Source: Coniferiporia sulphurascens
Taxonomy: Eukaryota > Basidiomycota > Agaricomycetes > Hymenochaetales > Hymenochaetaceae
Direction: 5' to 3'
Length of the DNA stretch: 64,000 bases
NCBI GenBank assembly: GCA_002794785.1
Contig: NBBA01000021.1
Location: 310,001-374,000 of the forward strand
A model generated the notes under the pieces. The model worked only from the letters and a program-made list of their open reading frames with translations. It had not been told where the DNA came from and did not search any database. Positions 11,072-23,288 of this stretch are shown one piece after another (position 1 is the stretch's first letter; each line of letters starts with the position of its first letter). Made by a program: the position numbers and the translations under genes.

Positions 11072-12571
11072 ACTTCTGTTATGTTTCTGTGAGACATACA
11101 TACGTCCATATTCACAACCCGGATGCCAGGTGTACTGGATATCAAAATACTGAATTCTTATACTCGGGCTGGTTCAACGATGTAGGGATGAATACGCATG
11201 ACAGAGACAACAACTTGAGTCCCATAAGAAATGTAAAGGTTTAGTCTGTTTAGCGGCAGGGCTGTATTACTGTAATATTTTCATGCAGCCACTGTAGAAA
11301 GGAATATTTAGAGTATTCTCCGTTCAGGGCATGCTCGGATACTTGTACAACGTGTACGTGTACCTGCCTTGGTAACACTTAACTGAACACATATAGATGT
11401 TTGCCAGGTCCGTTCCACTTACTATCGAAGCGCTGCCGGGTGGCTGACATCGGCGGCTGGTGCAGCAGCCCATTAGTTTTTCAGACCGAGCGAAGTACGT
11501 ATTTTCGACGCCCTTTTACAGGCTGTTGCGAGGCGAAAGTTGAAACACCGGAATTCCTCTATAGAGCTCGGAATTTGGCTAGGGTGGCGGCAGAAACCAA
11601 GAATGTGTATGAAGGTAGATGAAGGGGGTGGTATTAGTTTATCTCGAAGAGTCGAATCCGTACACATGGAGAAAAATGAGTCTAAGAGACAACAACCGGT
11701 ACGTACCGTACGACAGGGCAGGTTTGAGAGGTGTCGGAATTTGATTGAAGGGATACCCTTTATCCTTTATCCTTCATCATTAAGATTATGTTCAATGTCA
11801 ATTTGCGCGGTTGCGGACGACAAGGATGTCCGCACAACATTATTGTTATCCAGTAACATCCTCCAAGGACACATTACGGGACGGTGTCCACTGTGTACCG
11901 ACCCAAGCCACCCGGAGCGCTTCGACTGGAACGCCACAGCTTGACAGGCACGGAATTTCACGGAATTCCGCCAGAGGAGATATTTAATCGGTTGGAGAAC
12001 TTGTTTAAGACTTGCACATATTGAGAACCCTTGAGGTGTGCTTCGACATGGGGCGTTACGAGGGTGCCAGTGATGTTGTTGTCATCAGATGACTGGCGAT
12101 CGCAATCGGTCATATAGAGTAAAGTGAGACCGGACTGCATTTACTCCATGGTTAATCGATTTGGTTACGGAGCTTATTGTTTCGTCCAGACCTCGAACCA
12201 GACGAACCAGTCCCTCGATAACACATTCAGTCACCGTCAGCTAAATTGTAACCCTGAGAGTTTAAATGAAGCTAGCCGCCAAATGGAGAAGTTTGCATAT
12301 TCGGGTCCCTGTCAACAGCGAGGAAATAGCCTCTGTATAGAAGGCGTTAATTCTGAAATACTAGACAATCGTGCTGACCATTCGTCCACACCAAACGTCA
12401 AGTCACATATGAGAATGTCTGGATGGAGGTAATCCATAAGCCTCGGATTTGGACGAAGATTTTAGTCTCTCTGACGACGACTCAATCTGCTGATAGTTAT
12501 ACAAACAAAATTGTGTATTTCTTCTTGACAAAACCTACACCTCAGTGGCAAAGCTCGTTCGGGTATTACAT
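11072..12571. other. Intergenic, no gene recognised
   Basis: About 1.5 kb between the inverted duplication and the 3' end of DOHH. Short open frames of up to 134 codons exist on both strands but none shows a family motif, splice-linked continuation or a copy elsewhere in the window. Confidence 0.5.
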
Positions 12572-13882
12572 CTAGGTTGTAATCGTTTGGTTCGCAGGAG
12601 GCACAGACGCCAGCGTCTGTAGACCGTCCGCATACTGAAACTGATCCGAATTCTCGTACTTTTGACAGGTTCCGTAAATCAGTACCTTGCTGCCAGACGG
12701 CCTTAAAATCACGAACAAACTTACCTCCCACATATCCATAGCAATCTGACAGCTTTCCCGTACGACACGCGGGGCGTCAGGTCGGTTCATCCACTCCTTC
12801 AAATGAGGCAAAACCTCTGGGGTTGCAATTCCGCCGAGCGCTTCCGCCGCTTCGTGTCGCACCATCTCTGACTCGGTATTATCTTGAAGGACTTTAAGGA
12901 GTGCAGGTACGGAATAAGTAGATAGAAGCTGGCCAAAGACGAAAGCAATTTCGTGCCTGGAAATACCAGTTGTCAATGTATGAAGGATGGTTAGTTCTGT
13001 TGAAACAGGGAGACGCACTTAAACAATGCGCTGCCATCAGAAAACCCGTCCGCAAGGGCGTCTACAGCCTCAGGTGTGCCAACATTACGGAGCGCAAACA
13101 TCGCCCGGTATCGTTCAAAAAGGGGGAGTTGTGTATCAAGAAGCGTCGAACGCAGCGCCTTAACGTCATCGGGAGATACCCCGGTCGGGTTTGGCTTTCC
13201 GGAAAACAGACCAGAGCTAGGCGGGGCTGGATCAATAGACGTATATTGCCTAACTATCCGTTTAATGACATAATTCAGAGGAAGAAGCATGTACGCACTG
13301 AGGTTCAGACTCTACGACTTCTGATTGAGCGTGATGCCGTTTTCCCTCTTCCGAGTGGTCCCACTCTATTTTAGCTAGAGCGATCTCGCACGTCTCACGG
13401 ACCGTGCGCTCAGTGTCTTTAAGAAATTCTCGGAGGACGGGTATGGACGCTAATGCTGAGATGGCGCCCATAGCTTCGGCCGCCTATCTCAAATCGGTTT
13501 CATAAGTACTCAATGCATTATGAAGTGAAATACGTGCTCACTTCATGGCGAACCATCGGATCCTCCGCCTCGTTCCCTAGTACAGACTGTAATACCGGTA
13601 ATGCGGTTTCGTTTTTCATCTGACCGAGACAATATGCAAGTTCGTGCTTCAATAAGGCCGAGTCGTCCGCAAATCCTATGAAATTCCCGTCGCCCCTAAT
13701 GAGTTTAATGTGAACTACGAAAATTGCTGGTGCATACCTTCAGCAATAATTTCGATCGCCCTTTCATTTTTCAGTGATTTTAGAGTGAAGAGAGCTCTGA
13801 AACGTTCGTGCAGGGGAGATTTCCCAGTCTCGTTCAGCAGTGAGGCCCTGAGGGCATTGTATGCGTCGTCGGAAACGTCCAT
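12572..13882 (-). CDS. DOHH: Deoxyhypusine hydroxylase, 6 exons
   Basis: Di-iron HEAT-repeat enzyme that hydroxylates deoxyhypusine on eIF5A, the last step of hypusine formation, in the cytosol. Proposed exons: 13882-13738, 13675-13542, 13483-13299, 13249-13019, 12956-12725 and 12658-12572, joining in frame to 337 residues, the usual family size. The four diagnostic His-Glu metal-binding pairs are all present: [36 protein letters not shown] and [12 protein letters not shown]. The protein ends in the typical [13 protein letters not shown] tail, which lies on its own 3' exon. Start is the ATG giving [15 protein letters not shown]. It is divergent from MRT4 with only 71 bp between the start codons. 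Confidence 0.95.
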
Positions 13883-13953
13883 GGTCAAGCAGTAGGAAGT
13901 GGCGGTGCATTTTTTGAGCCGTCCCTTTTAGCTCTCAAACCGCTACTTCCACC
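13883..13953. promoter_or_regulatory. Very short divergent promoter DOHH/MRT4
   Basis: Only 71 bp lie between the ATG of DOHH (minus) and the ATG of MRT4 (plus). Both transcripts must start here or inside the opposite gene. No TATA box is visible. Sharing of one initiation region is inferred. Confidence 0.6.
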
Positions 13954-14939
13954 ATGCCCAAGTCAAGACGTTCGAAAGTCGGTCAGTAGTCTCGTATAAC
14001 TTGCCATAAAACAGCACGACTTATGTTGTTTGCAGTGTCGCTGACGAAGGTGGCAAAGAAGACAAAAGAACAGAAAGAATCTCTGTTCAACGATGTGCGC
14101 CGATTACTTCGTCTTTTTCTTTTCCCAGCTCAAATCAACGATCAGGTGCAAGAAAATGCAGATAAATGGCGGTACTGCTGGCTTTTCGAAGTCGGGGCGA
14201 TGAGGAACACACATTTAAAAACTGTGCGGAGTTTGTGGAAAGAGTACGTCCGGCGGTCGTTTTCATGATTTAGCACGATGTGAAAATTGAGAAACCGCGG
14301 TTTCAGCTCAGCACGGATATTTCTTGGACGGTGTGCCGTTATGGCGAAAGCGTTGGGAACGACGCCCGAGGAGGAGCATAAACAGGGGCTGCACAAGATT
14401 GCGAAGGTATGTAGGCCGTATGCGGGCCATACGCTTAACTCTAGTTCGCCCATACTCACTGCTTACAGCAATTAACCGGTCAAGTCGGTTTGCTGTTCAC
14501 CGACTCGCCGCCATCTGAAGTGATTGAGTGGTTCAAGGACTTCCGGCAGCCCGATTTCGCACGAAGTGGGAACGTAGCGTCTCGCGATGTCATACTGCCT
14601 GCAGGACCTGTGCTGCAGCACCACTCCAGCCCTCCCGAGCCATTCCCACACAACGAGGAACCGCAATTACGCAAGCTCGGACTGCATACGACGATGGTCC
14701 GCGGTGTCCCGACGCTCGGCGCACCGCACCGCCTATGCACAAAGGGCAAAACGCTCACGAGCGAGCAGACACAGCTGCTCAAGCTCATCGGTGAGAAGAT
14801 GGTTGAGTTCCGCGTGTGTCTCAGGGCATGTTGGGACGCGACAACCGGGGAAGTGGAGCAGATGGAAATTGACGAGCCAGTGGTCCATGAAGTCGGTGAG
14901 GTGGGGACTGATGCTCTCGACGAGGACATGAGCGACTGA
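13954..14939 (+). CDS. MRT4: Ribosome assembly factor Mrt4 (uL10/P0-like), 5 exons
   Basis: Nucleolar paralogue of ribosomal stalk protein P0 that occupies its rRNA site during 60S maturation. Proposed exons: 13954-13981, 14036-14094, 14146-14243, 14307-14406 and 14469-14939, joining to 251 residues. The N terminus MPKSRRSKVVSLTKVAKK is the family signature. VQENADKWRYCWLFEVGAMR and NTHLKTVRSLWKDSARIF follow, then the segment around QLTGQVGLLFTDSP and KLGLHTTMVRGVPTL of the L10-insertion region. An acidic tail ends in DEDMSD. Exons 2-4 are short, and the reading frame is only recovered by splicing; the intron between GTGCGC and GATCAG was chosen because it restores the conserved NDVQENADKW. 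Confidence 0.93.
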
Positions 14940-15205
14940 CAGCAGGCATCTCATCGTTTTCGTTCTTTGCTTTTGCTCTAAAAAGTATATATTGTTTCAT
15001 TCTGTAATACCCTTACGCTTAATGTATCAATTGTGCTACGACTCACGCGATCATGAGCTGTTCAAACTTGGAAGAGCACAGCCAAAAATATATTCGAATG
15101 CGACTAATCGAGATATGTAGTGCACTAAAAGAGGTCTTTATTGGATTGTCGTACGAAGTCTTTTTTTTCGTGCGGGAAGCAAAATTAAACAATCTGTCCA
15201 AAGAT

Positions 15206-15275
15206 GCATTAAGGGGGAATCGAACCCCCGGCGGGTCGATGGCAACGACCCAGGTTACCACTACCCCATTAATGC
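15206..15275 (-). tRNA. tRNA-Gly (GCC)
   Basis: The minus strand folds as a cloverleaf: acceptor stem GCATTAA/TTAATGC, D arm around GGTAGTGGTAACC, anticodon arm GGTCG-TTGCCAT-CGACC with anticodon GCC, and T arm GGGG-GTTCGATTC-CCCC. It is about 70 nt without CCA and without an intron. The B-box GGTTCGATTCC is intact. The anticodon loop matches the known fungal tRNA-Gly(GCC). Confidence 0.92.
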
Positions 15276-15608
15276 TACAAAGAGATAAGAGCAAAGGTCG
15301 CCATATGCATCGTTATGAATACCGAAGTACAACGAAGAAATACATAGACACGTTATCTGCAGCATCTGTACCTCTGATGGACAAATGGACATCATATATT
15401 AGTCCAAATCATAGTTAAGCTTCCCACACACAGCAATTGTAAGCTCGTCCTTTTTAAACTGGTGCTCCGTACATTCTGACTCTCGAGTCCCCACCGATGA
15501 GCGCCGAACGTTTATTCTACGGCTCCTTCAAATGCCCGTTTTAGAATACATCGTTACGGACTTCGGACAGGCCAGCATCCCTTGCGTTCTCTTGATTTTG
15601 TCAGATAT
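15276..15608. other. Intergenic, no gene seen
   Basis: About 330 bp between the tRNA and the stop codon of the P-loop ATPase gene. It would contain that gene's 3' UTR. Nothing else is recognisable. Confidence 0.4.
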
Positions 15609-18083
15609 CTAAATAGAGTCGTTCGTGTACACTCCTTCAATGGCTACTTCGCTGCATTCCTTCACCGAAAGGCCACCAGCCCAGTCGAAGCAATCAGGGG
15701 TCCAGAAAGGTTTGAAGCGCCGCACCGCAGAAATTGCTTCATCAGTCTGCCGAGAGTGTTCTCGGAAAAGGTCACCAAAGTCAAGTAGCTCCTCGTAGAC
15801 ATTCTTGTTTTCCACTACTCCGTAGACCGAATCTGAGCATCCTCTTGCGAAAATGGCGTACCGAGGGTGCTCCGGCTCCTCTACTTCAGAATTTATTGGA
15901 TCCACTTCCTCCATATTGGTCGTTGCAGTTGTCGACGAATATTGCTCATCGCCGGGTGTTACCGTTGCTGCTGGAGTGCTTTCATCCCGCTCTCGACGAG
16001 AATAACGCGTACCTAGCTCCATATCTATCGTTATGTACGGACGTCCATCCCGGCCAGATTGTTCAGGGAAAAACCCGACATATCTTTCATCGATGTCGAT
16101 TTTGGCTCCGAGCATGCTGCCAATCTGTTTCCTGACATGGACCAGAATCCCGCTCATACAAGACTCGCAGAGTTTCGACTCCTTCCCCAAGACGACCGGG
16201 ATAAATATGCTGACCATATCTTCGTCCGGACTGCACTGAAAGGCCATCGCACGGGCTGCCGCTGCCCAAGATCCCTCCGTCGAGATAACGTAAGGGCAAT
16301 CTACGTATTGGAAATGTGTAAAGCGGACCCATGCATCTGAGAATGCTTCTTCGAATGTCACTCCGCTGGGTACATTATCTGGTAGACTCTTGAGGATGCC
16401 CTTGGAATTTTCTTCGCCGAACAGTGCTCTGATGAAGAAAATGACTGGCACCGCATTACTGTAAAACAAATGATGTTCCAACTTTCCACCCCCTTCGTAC
16501 ATATCTGCCGCTTTATCGTAGGCCAAAGTGAAGATTAGTCGTGCAACGAGCTCGCCGCGCTTGCCACAGTCGATCAGATCATCATTCATGAATTTTCGGA
16601 GAAGCCTAGAAACGCTTGTAAATCCCTTGGTCCTCATGGTACGCATTTGTTGAGCAGCCGCCTCCGCCAGAATCGGTTCAGATGGGTACCCTGCTTTAAG
16701 CACTTCACGACCCGCAGAAAGTGAATACACCATTGCCATATGCCTCTGGACAAGTCTGATCATAGTAAGGTATGACCACTCCCGCGTCGAGTTGAAGTCC
16801 AAGAAAAGGCGCACAGCTAACACAGCTAACCCAGCATCCGAGAACATATCCACCGCATCCCAATTTAGGTCCGCGAGTAGTTTGTTTCGAGCAAGATTGA
16901 GTATTGGCTCAGCTGATTTTCTCACTTTATGAAGACTCCAGAACCTGAAATAAAACGGCGGGATGAGCCTGTCACGTTGGAGGAACGAAGGAAATATAAT
17001 TACAATGGCCTTCCGAACAAGCACATGAAGTCGACGGTATTGACCTCGTCAAGACTCATCATACCGGATCGGATGATTGACTCTCCGTTGCGTAAACAAT
17101 CAAACGATAGTTCTGTGAATGTGGGCTGGATTACGCTAGGACCTCGAGATGAAGCCCATGCGGAGGGATGTACTGGTTCAGTGGGTAAGTACTTTGAGAA
17201 GCTGCAGTCTGTTGACAAGAATAGAAAGAAAACCGGTTCGTTTACAACGGCATACGCAGCCGAGCGCAGAGAATAACAATGGGGGTGTCCCAGTTCGTGA
17301 GCTTCGTCGAAATAAATCACCATCCGGACATTTCCCGGTGTGCTGCTGCATCCACTAGCGAGCTGATCGATCCGTGAAATCAGCATCTGAGCTTTTTCTT
17401 TGGTTTGCTTGTCGATGAACACTGATTCTTCCATGTTTTCAACGGTCGAAGAGATGTCGGTGGTCCTCCTAACTTGGCGCCTGACATTCTCTTCCTGGTA
17501 TGCGCATACATTCAATGTTTTGAAGAGTGATAGTGCCAATGAAAGAGTAAATACCATTTGAACCACTTTAATGACCTCTTGGTAGAGTTCTCTTCGAACG
17601 TCATCGCCCTCAAGATGTTCAGACCATGCATATGCCACCTCTTCAAGTGTGTTCACACAGCGAAGTTTTTCTATCTCCTCAAGGACCACCGTGAATAGTC
17701 CGTGCAAAAACTTGACAAAATACAGTCGAGCTTCCCGTGGGTCTGACGGTGCCTTAACAAGGAAATCACGTATTGTTCCGTCAGGATACGGATACGCAAG
17801 ACCTGTGTGGCAAGTAAGTTGGTCTGAGGGGAATCAAACAGTGTGATGACGAGCCTCTATTCTCGGCGCCGGAGCGTATGTTGAACGGGATGGTGAAGAC
17901 GAGCTTGCCCAGCTCATGCACGGCTCGTGATTTTCCGGTCCCTGAGCTTTGTGCTATATTCAAGCAGTTCCCGCCGGATTCTGCACGGCGCGTTGCATTC
18001 ATGGTGTTAATTGTTTTACGGAGCAGAAAATGCGTATTTCCTGCATAGGGTATGACCCAGGCCTCCTTCACCGCCATTATCAT
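15609..18083 (-). CDS. P-loop ATPase of a large agaricomycete family (Crinkler-like NTPase)
   Basis: Proposed exons 18083-17840, 17802-17004 and 16944-15609 join in frame to 792 residues. A Walker A motif SSGTGKSR lies near residue 48, inside NIAQSSGTGKSRAVHELGK, and a Walker B MVIYFDEAHEL lies about 200 residues later. The remaining ~500 residues are alpha-helical and rich in Leu/Phe without an enzyme motif I recognise. This layout resembles a lineage-expanded basidiomycete family related to the NTPase part of Crinkler-type proteins; the biological role is unknown. The Copia element ends only 107 bp upstream of the proposed ATG, so promoter or first exons may have been cut off. The N terminus is therefore uncertain, but the three exons show no internal stop. 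Confidence 0.7.
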
Positions 18084-18190
18084 TCCACTAAGATGAGGCC
18101 ACTTGGTACCCAGTACAGCATGGACTCACCCTCTCCTTTGGGTAAAGTAAGATTAATACAGTGAAAGGACGATGGGTGAGATGTCACTTG

Positions 18191-18445
18191 TCTTAAAATC
18201 TATGCATGTTGTGGTAGACGATGAGGTGCAGCGGTGAAGTTGAGGCAAAGGTGGGTTATCAGCATAAACCAATGTATTTTGTAGTAGAGACCAGCTCTCC
18301 TTATATACATCTACCATGAGCTACGTATACTATAACTATCATAGCTCCTATCATATGGCATTATCATTGCGTTATCATTCACTTAGTAAGATGGTTGTTC
18401 ATATGACCATCTGTTATTTATATCATTCGTTATATTTATTTAATA
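18191..18445 (-). repeat. 3' LTR of the Copia element
   Basis: 255 bp, nearly identical to 25962-26216 with a handful of differences, several being C/T or G/A changes. On the element's strand it starts TATTAAATAA and ends TTTTAAGA, so it lacks the usual TG..CA ends although the target duplication fixes the borders. Confidence 0.88.
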
Positions 18446-18454
18446 CTCCCCTTC
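18446..18454 (-). other. Polypurine tract of the Copia element
   Basis: GAAGGGGAG on the minus strand directly abuts the 3' LTR, the position where plus-strand priming happens in LTR retrotransposons. Confidence 0.75.
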
Positions 18455-20215
18455 AAACTTTTACTAGGCGGAGTATGTTAGGACCAAGGGTAACCATGGT
18501 TAGCCAATGGAACAAGTAGTCAAGATAGAGTTGAGGCGTGTGATTGAGTCAAGAATAAGTCGGTAGATGTTGGTACTTCGCTCAGGAGAAGTCTGAGAGA
18601 ATTGAGAAGGTGAATTAAACTGGGGGTCTAGGCTGGTCTAGGCCCTCCTTATATACATGAAGAAGAAGCTCTGCTTGAAAGCGGACACTCCACAAGGCTC
18701 TGCAGTTGGAGCTATGACGCCTCACAGTGTTGTCATAAGCTCCACTGACTTGGAGCTGCGTACCAGTGCAAATGACCTCATTAGAGGATCATATGAGAAA
18801 TAACTATCCACGATTGGCCATTGGTGCTCCACTGAGCTCCACTGCGTGTCATGCGCTCCACTAGGCTCCACTAGGCTCCACTGAGCTCATAGGGATGTCA
18901 TATGGTATCATAATGACTTCACCATGATGCTTAGGCTGTGCACATCACCCCACTGTTCTGCATGCTACCCTGTAGTCTTATGTGCCAGTGGCTTAATGTT
19001 GAGATGCTGCCTAACAGCTTGATGATTGGTAAGTTGTTAACTTGTCTTGTTGGCCTCCTGTACTGGTTCCTTCATGTTGTCTTATTGTATTGGACACTTC
19101 ACCATTTTAGAGTTTGTGGCTGGCTTCGGTAAGTGCTTTGGTTCCTGCCGAGTGTGGCTTAATCACGTAATGCGATATCAGCTAAAGGTCCATAGGCAGG
19201 TACCTTTCGGTTGGTGTCCTGTCATTGATCACATTGTCCGGCGGTTCGTTAATGTGGTTTATCCTAGCGATACGTTGTGTGTACCCTGGAGGTGGTGCCA
19301 GGGGTGATCCATTTGATAACCATAGTGTTATCATGTAAAGATTGACATTGCCGATCTGTTGATCAGCAGTTGTTGATCCCTTTGCTGATAGATTCTCGAA
19401 GAGGGTGATTACCTTTGCACGTAATCGGTGAGCGTTAGCTAGGAATGTGTTATCCTGCAATGTCCTGTACATCAGGAAAAACCATTAACCTATTTTTTGC
19501 TATTTTCTGCTATTTTTCACTATATAGTGCTATATAGTGAAAAATAGTAAAAAATAGTAAAAAATAGCAAAATATAGGTTTATGGTTTTTTGCTGATGTA
19601 CAGGAAGGATCCTGAGACCACTTGTAGGTCACATTCCTTGTCATGTATGTGCGGGTTCACTATCGTCTGGACATGGACATTGTGCAAAAACTCCTGTACA
19701 TCAAAGATGTACATTTGTATTGTGTGTGTTACCCTGACCTCTGTGCCGTCGCCTATAGGGTCTACAGCATGATCTGTAGTTACCTGGCAGTTTGTGTACC
19801 CTGCCATGTAAAAGCATTTGGTTATTACCATGTTAAATGCTTCCCATGATTGATTGTATGCGGTTCAGCATCGGTGGCAGAGTCTTGATGGGTCAAGAGT
19901 CTTTAGCGGTCACTTGAGCATTGTGATTGGCCTGATGTTCCCAAGAAGTCCTGGTTTTCTAGTTAGTTCCGTCCCCATGTTGAATGATCGCTGGATAGTC
20001 TCCATGGGAGTCCCTTCCTGTATTGGTGGTCACTGGTGTCATTGTCTAAGCTTGTAAGCAAGCTTATTCATCAATTCCTAACAGAGTAGACTTGTAAAAC
20101 ATTTGATTAATTCTATTGTTAGCGCTTTTGTCATAGTATCAGCCTTTTGCTGTCCAGTTGGAATATATGAAACTGATATGGTTTCATTTTCCATATAATC
20201 TCTTAAAAAATCTTT
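18455..20215. other. Long non-coding 3' region of the Copia element
   Basis: About 1.76 kb between the end of the RNase H frame and the polypurine tract, far longer than needed. It contains a degenerate ctccactaggctccactgag repeat near 18827-18886 and a palindromic MITE at 19463-19605. No reading frame of interest is seen; it may be captured or inserted DNA. Confidence 0.55.
19463..19605. mobile_element. Palindromic MITE-like element
   Basis: 143 bp near-perfect palindrome. Both ends are tcctgtacatca/tgatgtacagga, followed by an A/T-rich arm of tattttttgctatttt type, meeting at ctatatagtgctatatag. It could fold into one long hairpin. Flanks are tatcctgcaatg and aggatcctgag; no clear target duplication is visible. 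Confidence 0.7.
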
Positions 20216-21697
20216 TCATATATCAATATGTTTCGTTCGTTGCATATATTTTTGTTCTGTTGAGTTTACTATAGTTATGGCTGCTTGATTATCACATAAT
20301 ATTTTCGTAGGTGTATCCAAGGTCTGCAGTACCTCTTCAACCAGTCTTCTTAGCCATATAGCTTCTTTTACTCCATGCATTAAAGCTTGTAATTCTGCTT
20401 TGCATACTGATAATGACACTAATTCTTGTTTTTTACTTGACCATGACGTTGTTGCATTTCCAATTTGGAATATATATCCAGATATTGCTTTATGGCCTTC
20501 TTGTGTCATTCCATCGGCATCAGTATATCCGACTAACTCGATTGGGTCTTTTCCCCCAAGTATTAACCAATAATCATTTGTTCCTTTTAAGTATTTAAAA
20601 CAATGTTTTACTGCATTGTAGTGTTCGATACTAGGTTTATTTAAATGCCTAGCGAATTGACCTGTTGCGAATGATATATCAGGTCTCGTGCAATCAGCTG
20701 CATATCATAATGCTCCAACCATGTTCATATGTGGTATTTGTCTCATGAAGTTTAATTCTTCATTGGTTGGATTTTCAAGTGATTTTAATACTTGTCCTGG
20801 TGTCATTGGTGTTCATACCATTGCAGCATCTTTTAATTTATATTTTTCAATTATGTTGTCAATATAATTCTTTTGTCTTAGTTTTATAATTCTTTCTTCT
20901 CGGTTTCATTCAATTTCAATTCCGAGTAACCAATGTACATCATTTCTGTCAGTGAATTTTACATGTTTTCCTATTTCGTCTTTAAAGGCTTTTATTATTA
21001 ACAAATTTAAGCCGCATATCGTTATGTTGTCAACATGTATGAAAAGTACTAAAATTGTTTTTCCTTTTACTTTTCTTAGGAATACTGCATTATCTTGGAC
21101 TGCTTGTGTTAGTCCTATTCCTATTAATATTTCTGATAATTTTTTATACCAGCGTCTGCCTGCTTGTTTTAATCCATATAAGGCTTTATTTAATTTTAGA
21201 ACTTGTCCAGGTTTTGTTTTGATTAAATTTCCTGATGGTGGCTTTATGTATATGTTTTCGTCTTTTTCTAATTCACCATATAGGTAAGCTGATTTAATAT
21301 CAATTTGGTGAATTTCGTAATTATTTGTTGCACTCCAACTTAATATAGTTCTTACTGTGGCTAATCGTGCCACTGGAGCAAATGTGTTGTTTGAATAGTA
21401 GTCTATACCCTCTTTCTGGGCAAATCCTTGAACTACTAATCTTGCTTTGTAACGTTCGATTTCTCTGTTTGCTAATCTTTTTGTTTTGTAAACAAATCTT
21501 GTTCCAATTATATTTATATCTTTTGGTGGATCAATGATTGTCCATGTAGATCTTTCAATTAACGTTTTTATTTCTTCTTTCATTGCCGTGATCCACTGAT
21601 TTGCGTCAATTCTATTGATTGCTTGTTGATATGAATTTGGATTGCCTATTAATTCCATATTGAATTGATTAAATTCCGTGAGATAAGTGACTGTATT
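20216..21697 (-). pseudogene. Copia reverse transcriptase and RNase H, broken
   Basis: Begins with the RT domain: WITAMKEEIKTLIERSTW, GTRFVYKTKR, YKARLVVQGFAQKEGIDY, TFAPVARLATVRTILS, the motif IDIKSAYLYGEL and ALYGLKQAGRRWYKKL. The catalytic box reads HVDN instead of YVDD, so the second Asp is lost. RNase H follows (SGYIFQIGNATTSWSSKKQ, then LVSLSVCKAELQALMHGVKE). TGA stops interrupt it at 20906, 20813, 20705 and 20216. Arginine is the expected residue at these positions in related elements, suggesting CGA to TGA change. Confidence 0.88.
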
Positions 21698-22255
21698 TGT
21701 TACAATTTTCCTTTACTTTCCCTTACTGCGCTGACTCACTTCCTCTTCATCATCATCAGTCAGCGCAACTCCCCCATTTCTCTGCCTTACTCATCCCTAT
21801 TCACCTTGCACCATAAGACGCCATGATGACGCCTTATTGCACCATCATGACGAGCTTTGCTTACTGATACCTCAATATGTATTACCAAGACATTCCTTGG
21901 GTTTCCATGACTTTCCACAGTCATGTAAACGACCCTACATACGACCCTACAGTAGCAAACACATAGAGTAGCATATAAGCATGTAACTTCAGTAGCACAA
22001 GCCCTAAGCTTGTGCTCTTTGTTCATACAAGCCCATTATCTGCTACCACCAGTCTACTGTGTGCCTGTGTGCCACAAGTCGCTTCGTCGTAACCCAACTC
22101 GCTAAGAAGCACCTCGCGTCCACACCGTTGATCAGGAAGCCCCATTGACAATCACCTTCGACTTACGACATCTAGGAAGCCCCATTGTTGTAACCCTCAG
22201 TCCCGATGATCAGGAAGCCCCAACATCAATCACCGCGTAACCGTTGAGCTTAACA
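21698..22255 (-). mobile_element. Solo LTR (TGTTA..TAACA family), inside Copia pol
   Basis: 558 bp, with TGTTA/TAACA ends and a 5-bp target duplication gtatt at 21693-21697 and 22256-22260. It is inserted between the RT and integrase parts of the Copia element, in reverse orientation to the four other copies in the window. No coding capacity. The family is different from the host Copia LTR. Its own full-length parent is not in this window. Confidence 0.88.
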
Positions 22256-22260
22256 GTATT

Positions 22261-23288
22261 TTGTTTGTCAAAGTTAAGACCTAATGATCATTTTGTTGGT
22301 TTTATTGTTCTTATTGGTCTTTGATTTGTTAATTCTTTTATTTGTTCATTTTGTTTTTCTGTTATATTCTCCCCTTCAATTTTAGATGGTGGAGAATCTA
22401 AAAATTGTAAATTTTGTTCGACTGTGATTTTCCTGTCATGATAAGTTCTATGACCTTTACTTTCTTCATCAAATCCTAGCCATTGTGCATAAATTCCTTT
22501 TGGTTGTAGTTTATTAATGTCTTCTTGTCTTATTATGCAATATTGGCCAAATTCTTTTAAATTGTCTATGTTGTAATTTTCGTTATATCATTTAAAATAT
22601 GGTGTTTTAAAATCAATAGCACTCTTTGGTGTTCTATTGTAAACATAAGTACTGTATTTTACAGCTTCTCCCCATAAACTGGGTGGTAATTTCGCTTGTA
22701 GCAAATTTACTCGTGTATTATTTAAAATCGTTTGATGTGATTGTTCTGCTACTCCATTTTGTTGTGGTGTATCGTGTACAGTCAGCTTTCATATTGTTCC
22801 ATTTTTTTCTAAATATTCAGTGAATTGTTTACTTAAAAACACTGTGTCGTTATCACTTTGTAATATTTTTATTTTTATATTAAATTGAGTATTGAGCATT
22901 GTAGCCCAAATTGTGTATGCATTAAAGCCCTCATCTTTAGTTTTTAATAATATCATTTTTATCCATCTTGTGGATTTGCTTCAAGGCAAATTGCACATTG
23001 AGTTTCGTTGTAATTTGAAATTTTATTGTTTGTAATTTGATCTTCTTTTAGTAATTTCTTTATATAAGCATAGCTTATATGTCCGAGTTTTTTGTGAAGT
23101 TCGAATAAAGTTACATTTTTCATAGCTGCTTGTACATTGTTGTTAAATATACTATACAATCCATTTGTGTTTTTAATTTTTCCACATAAAGATCCATTAG
23201 GATACTTTATTATACATTCATTTTCTTTATAAATAAATTCATAACCATCTTGACATAGAAGCCCTTGAGAGACTAATGTCATATTCAT
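22261..23288 (-). pseudogene. Copia integrase region, broken
   Basis: Contains the GAG-pre-integrase zinc motif (LHKKLGHISYAYIKKLL, then CAICLEA), a core with ILQSDNDTVFLSKQFTEYL, then LTVHDTPQQNGVAEQSHQTI. TGA stops occur at 22789, 22588 and 22288, and a frameshift near 22965 separates the zinc motif from TRWIKMILLKTKDEG. AEQSHQ where AERSHR is the family norm again points to CGA to CAA change. Confidence 0.82.
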
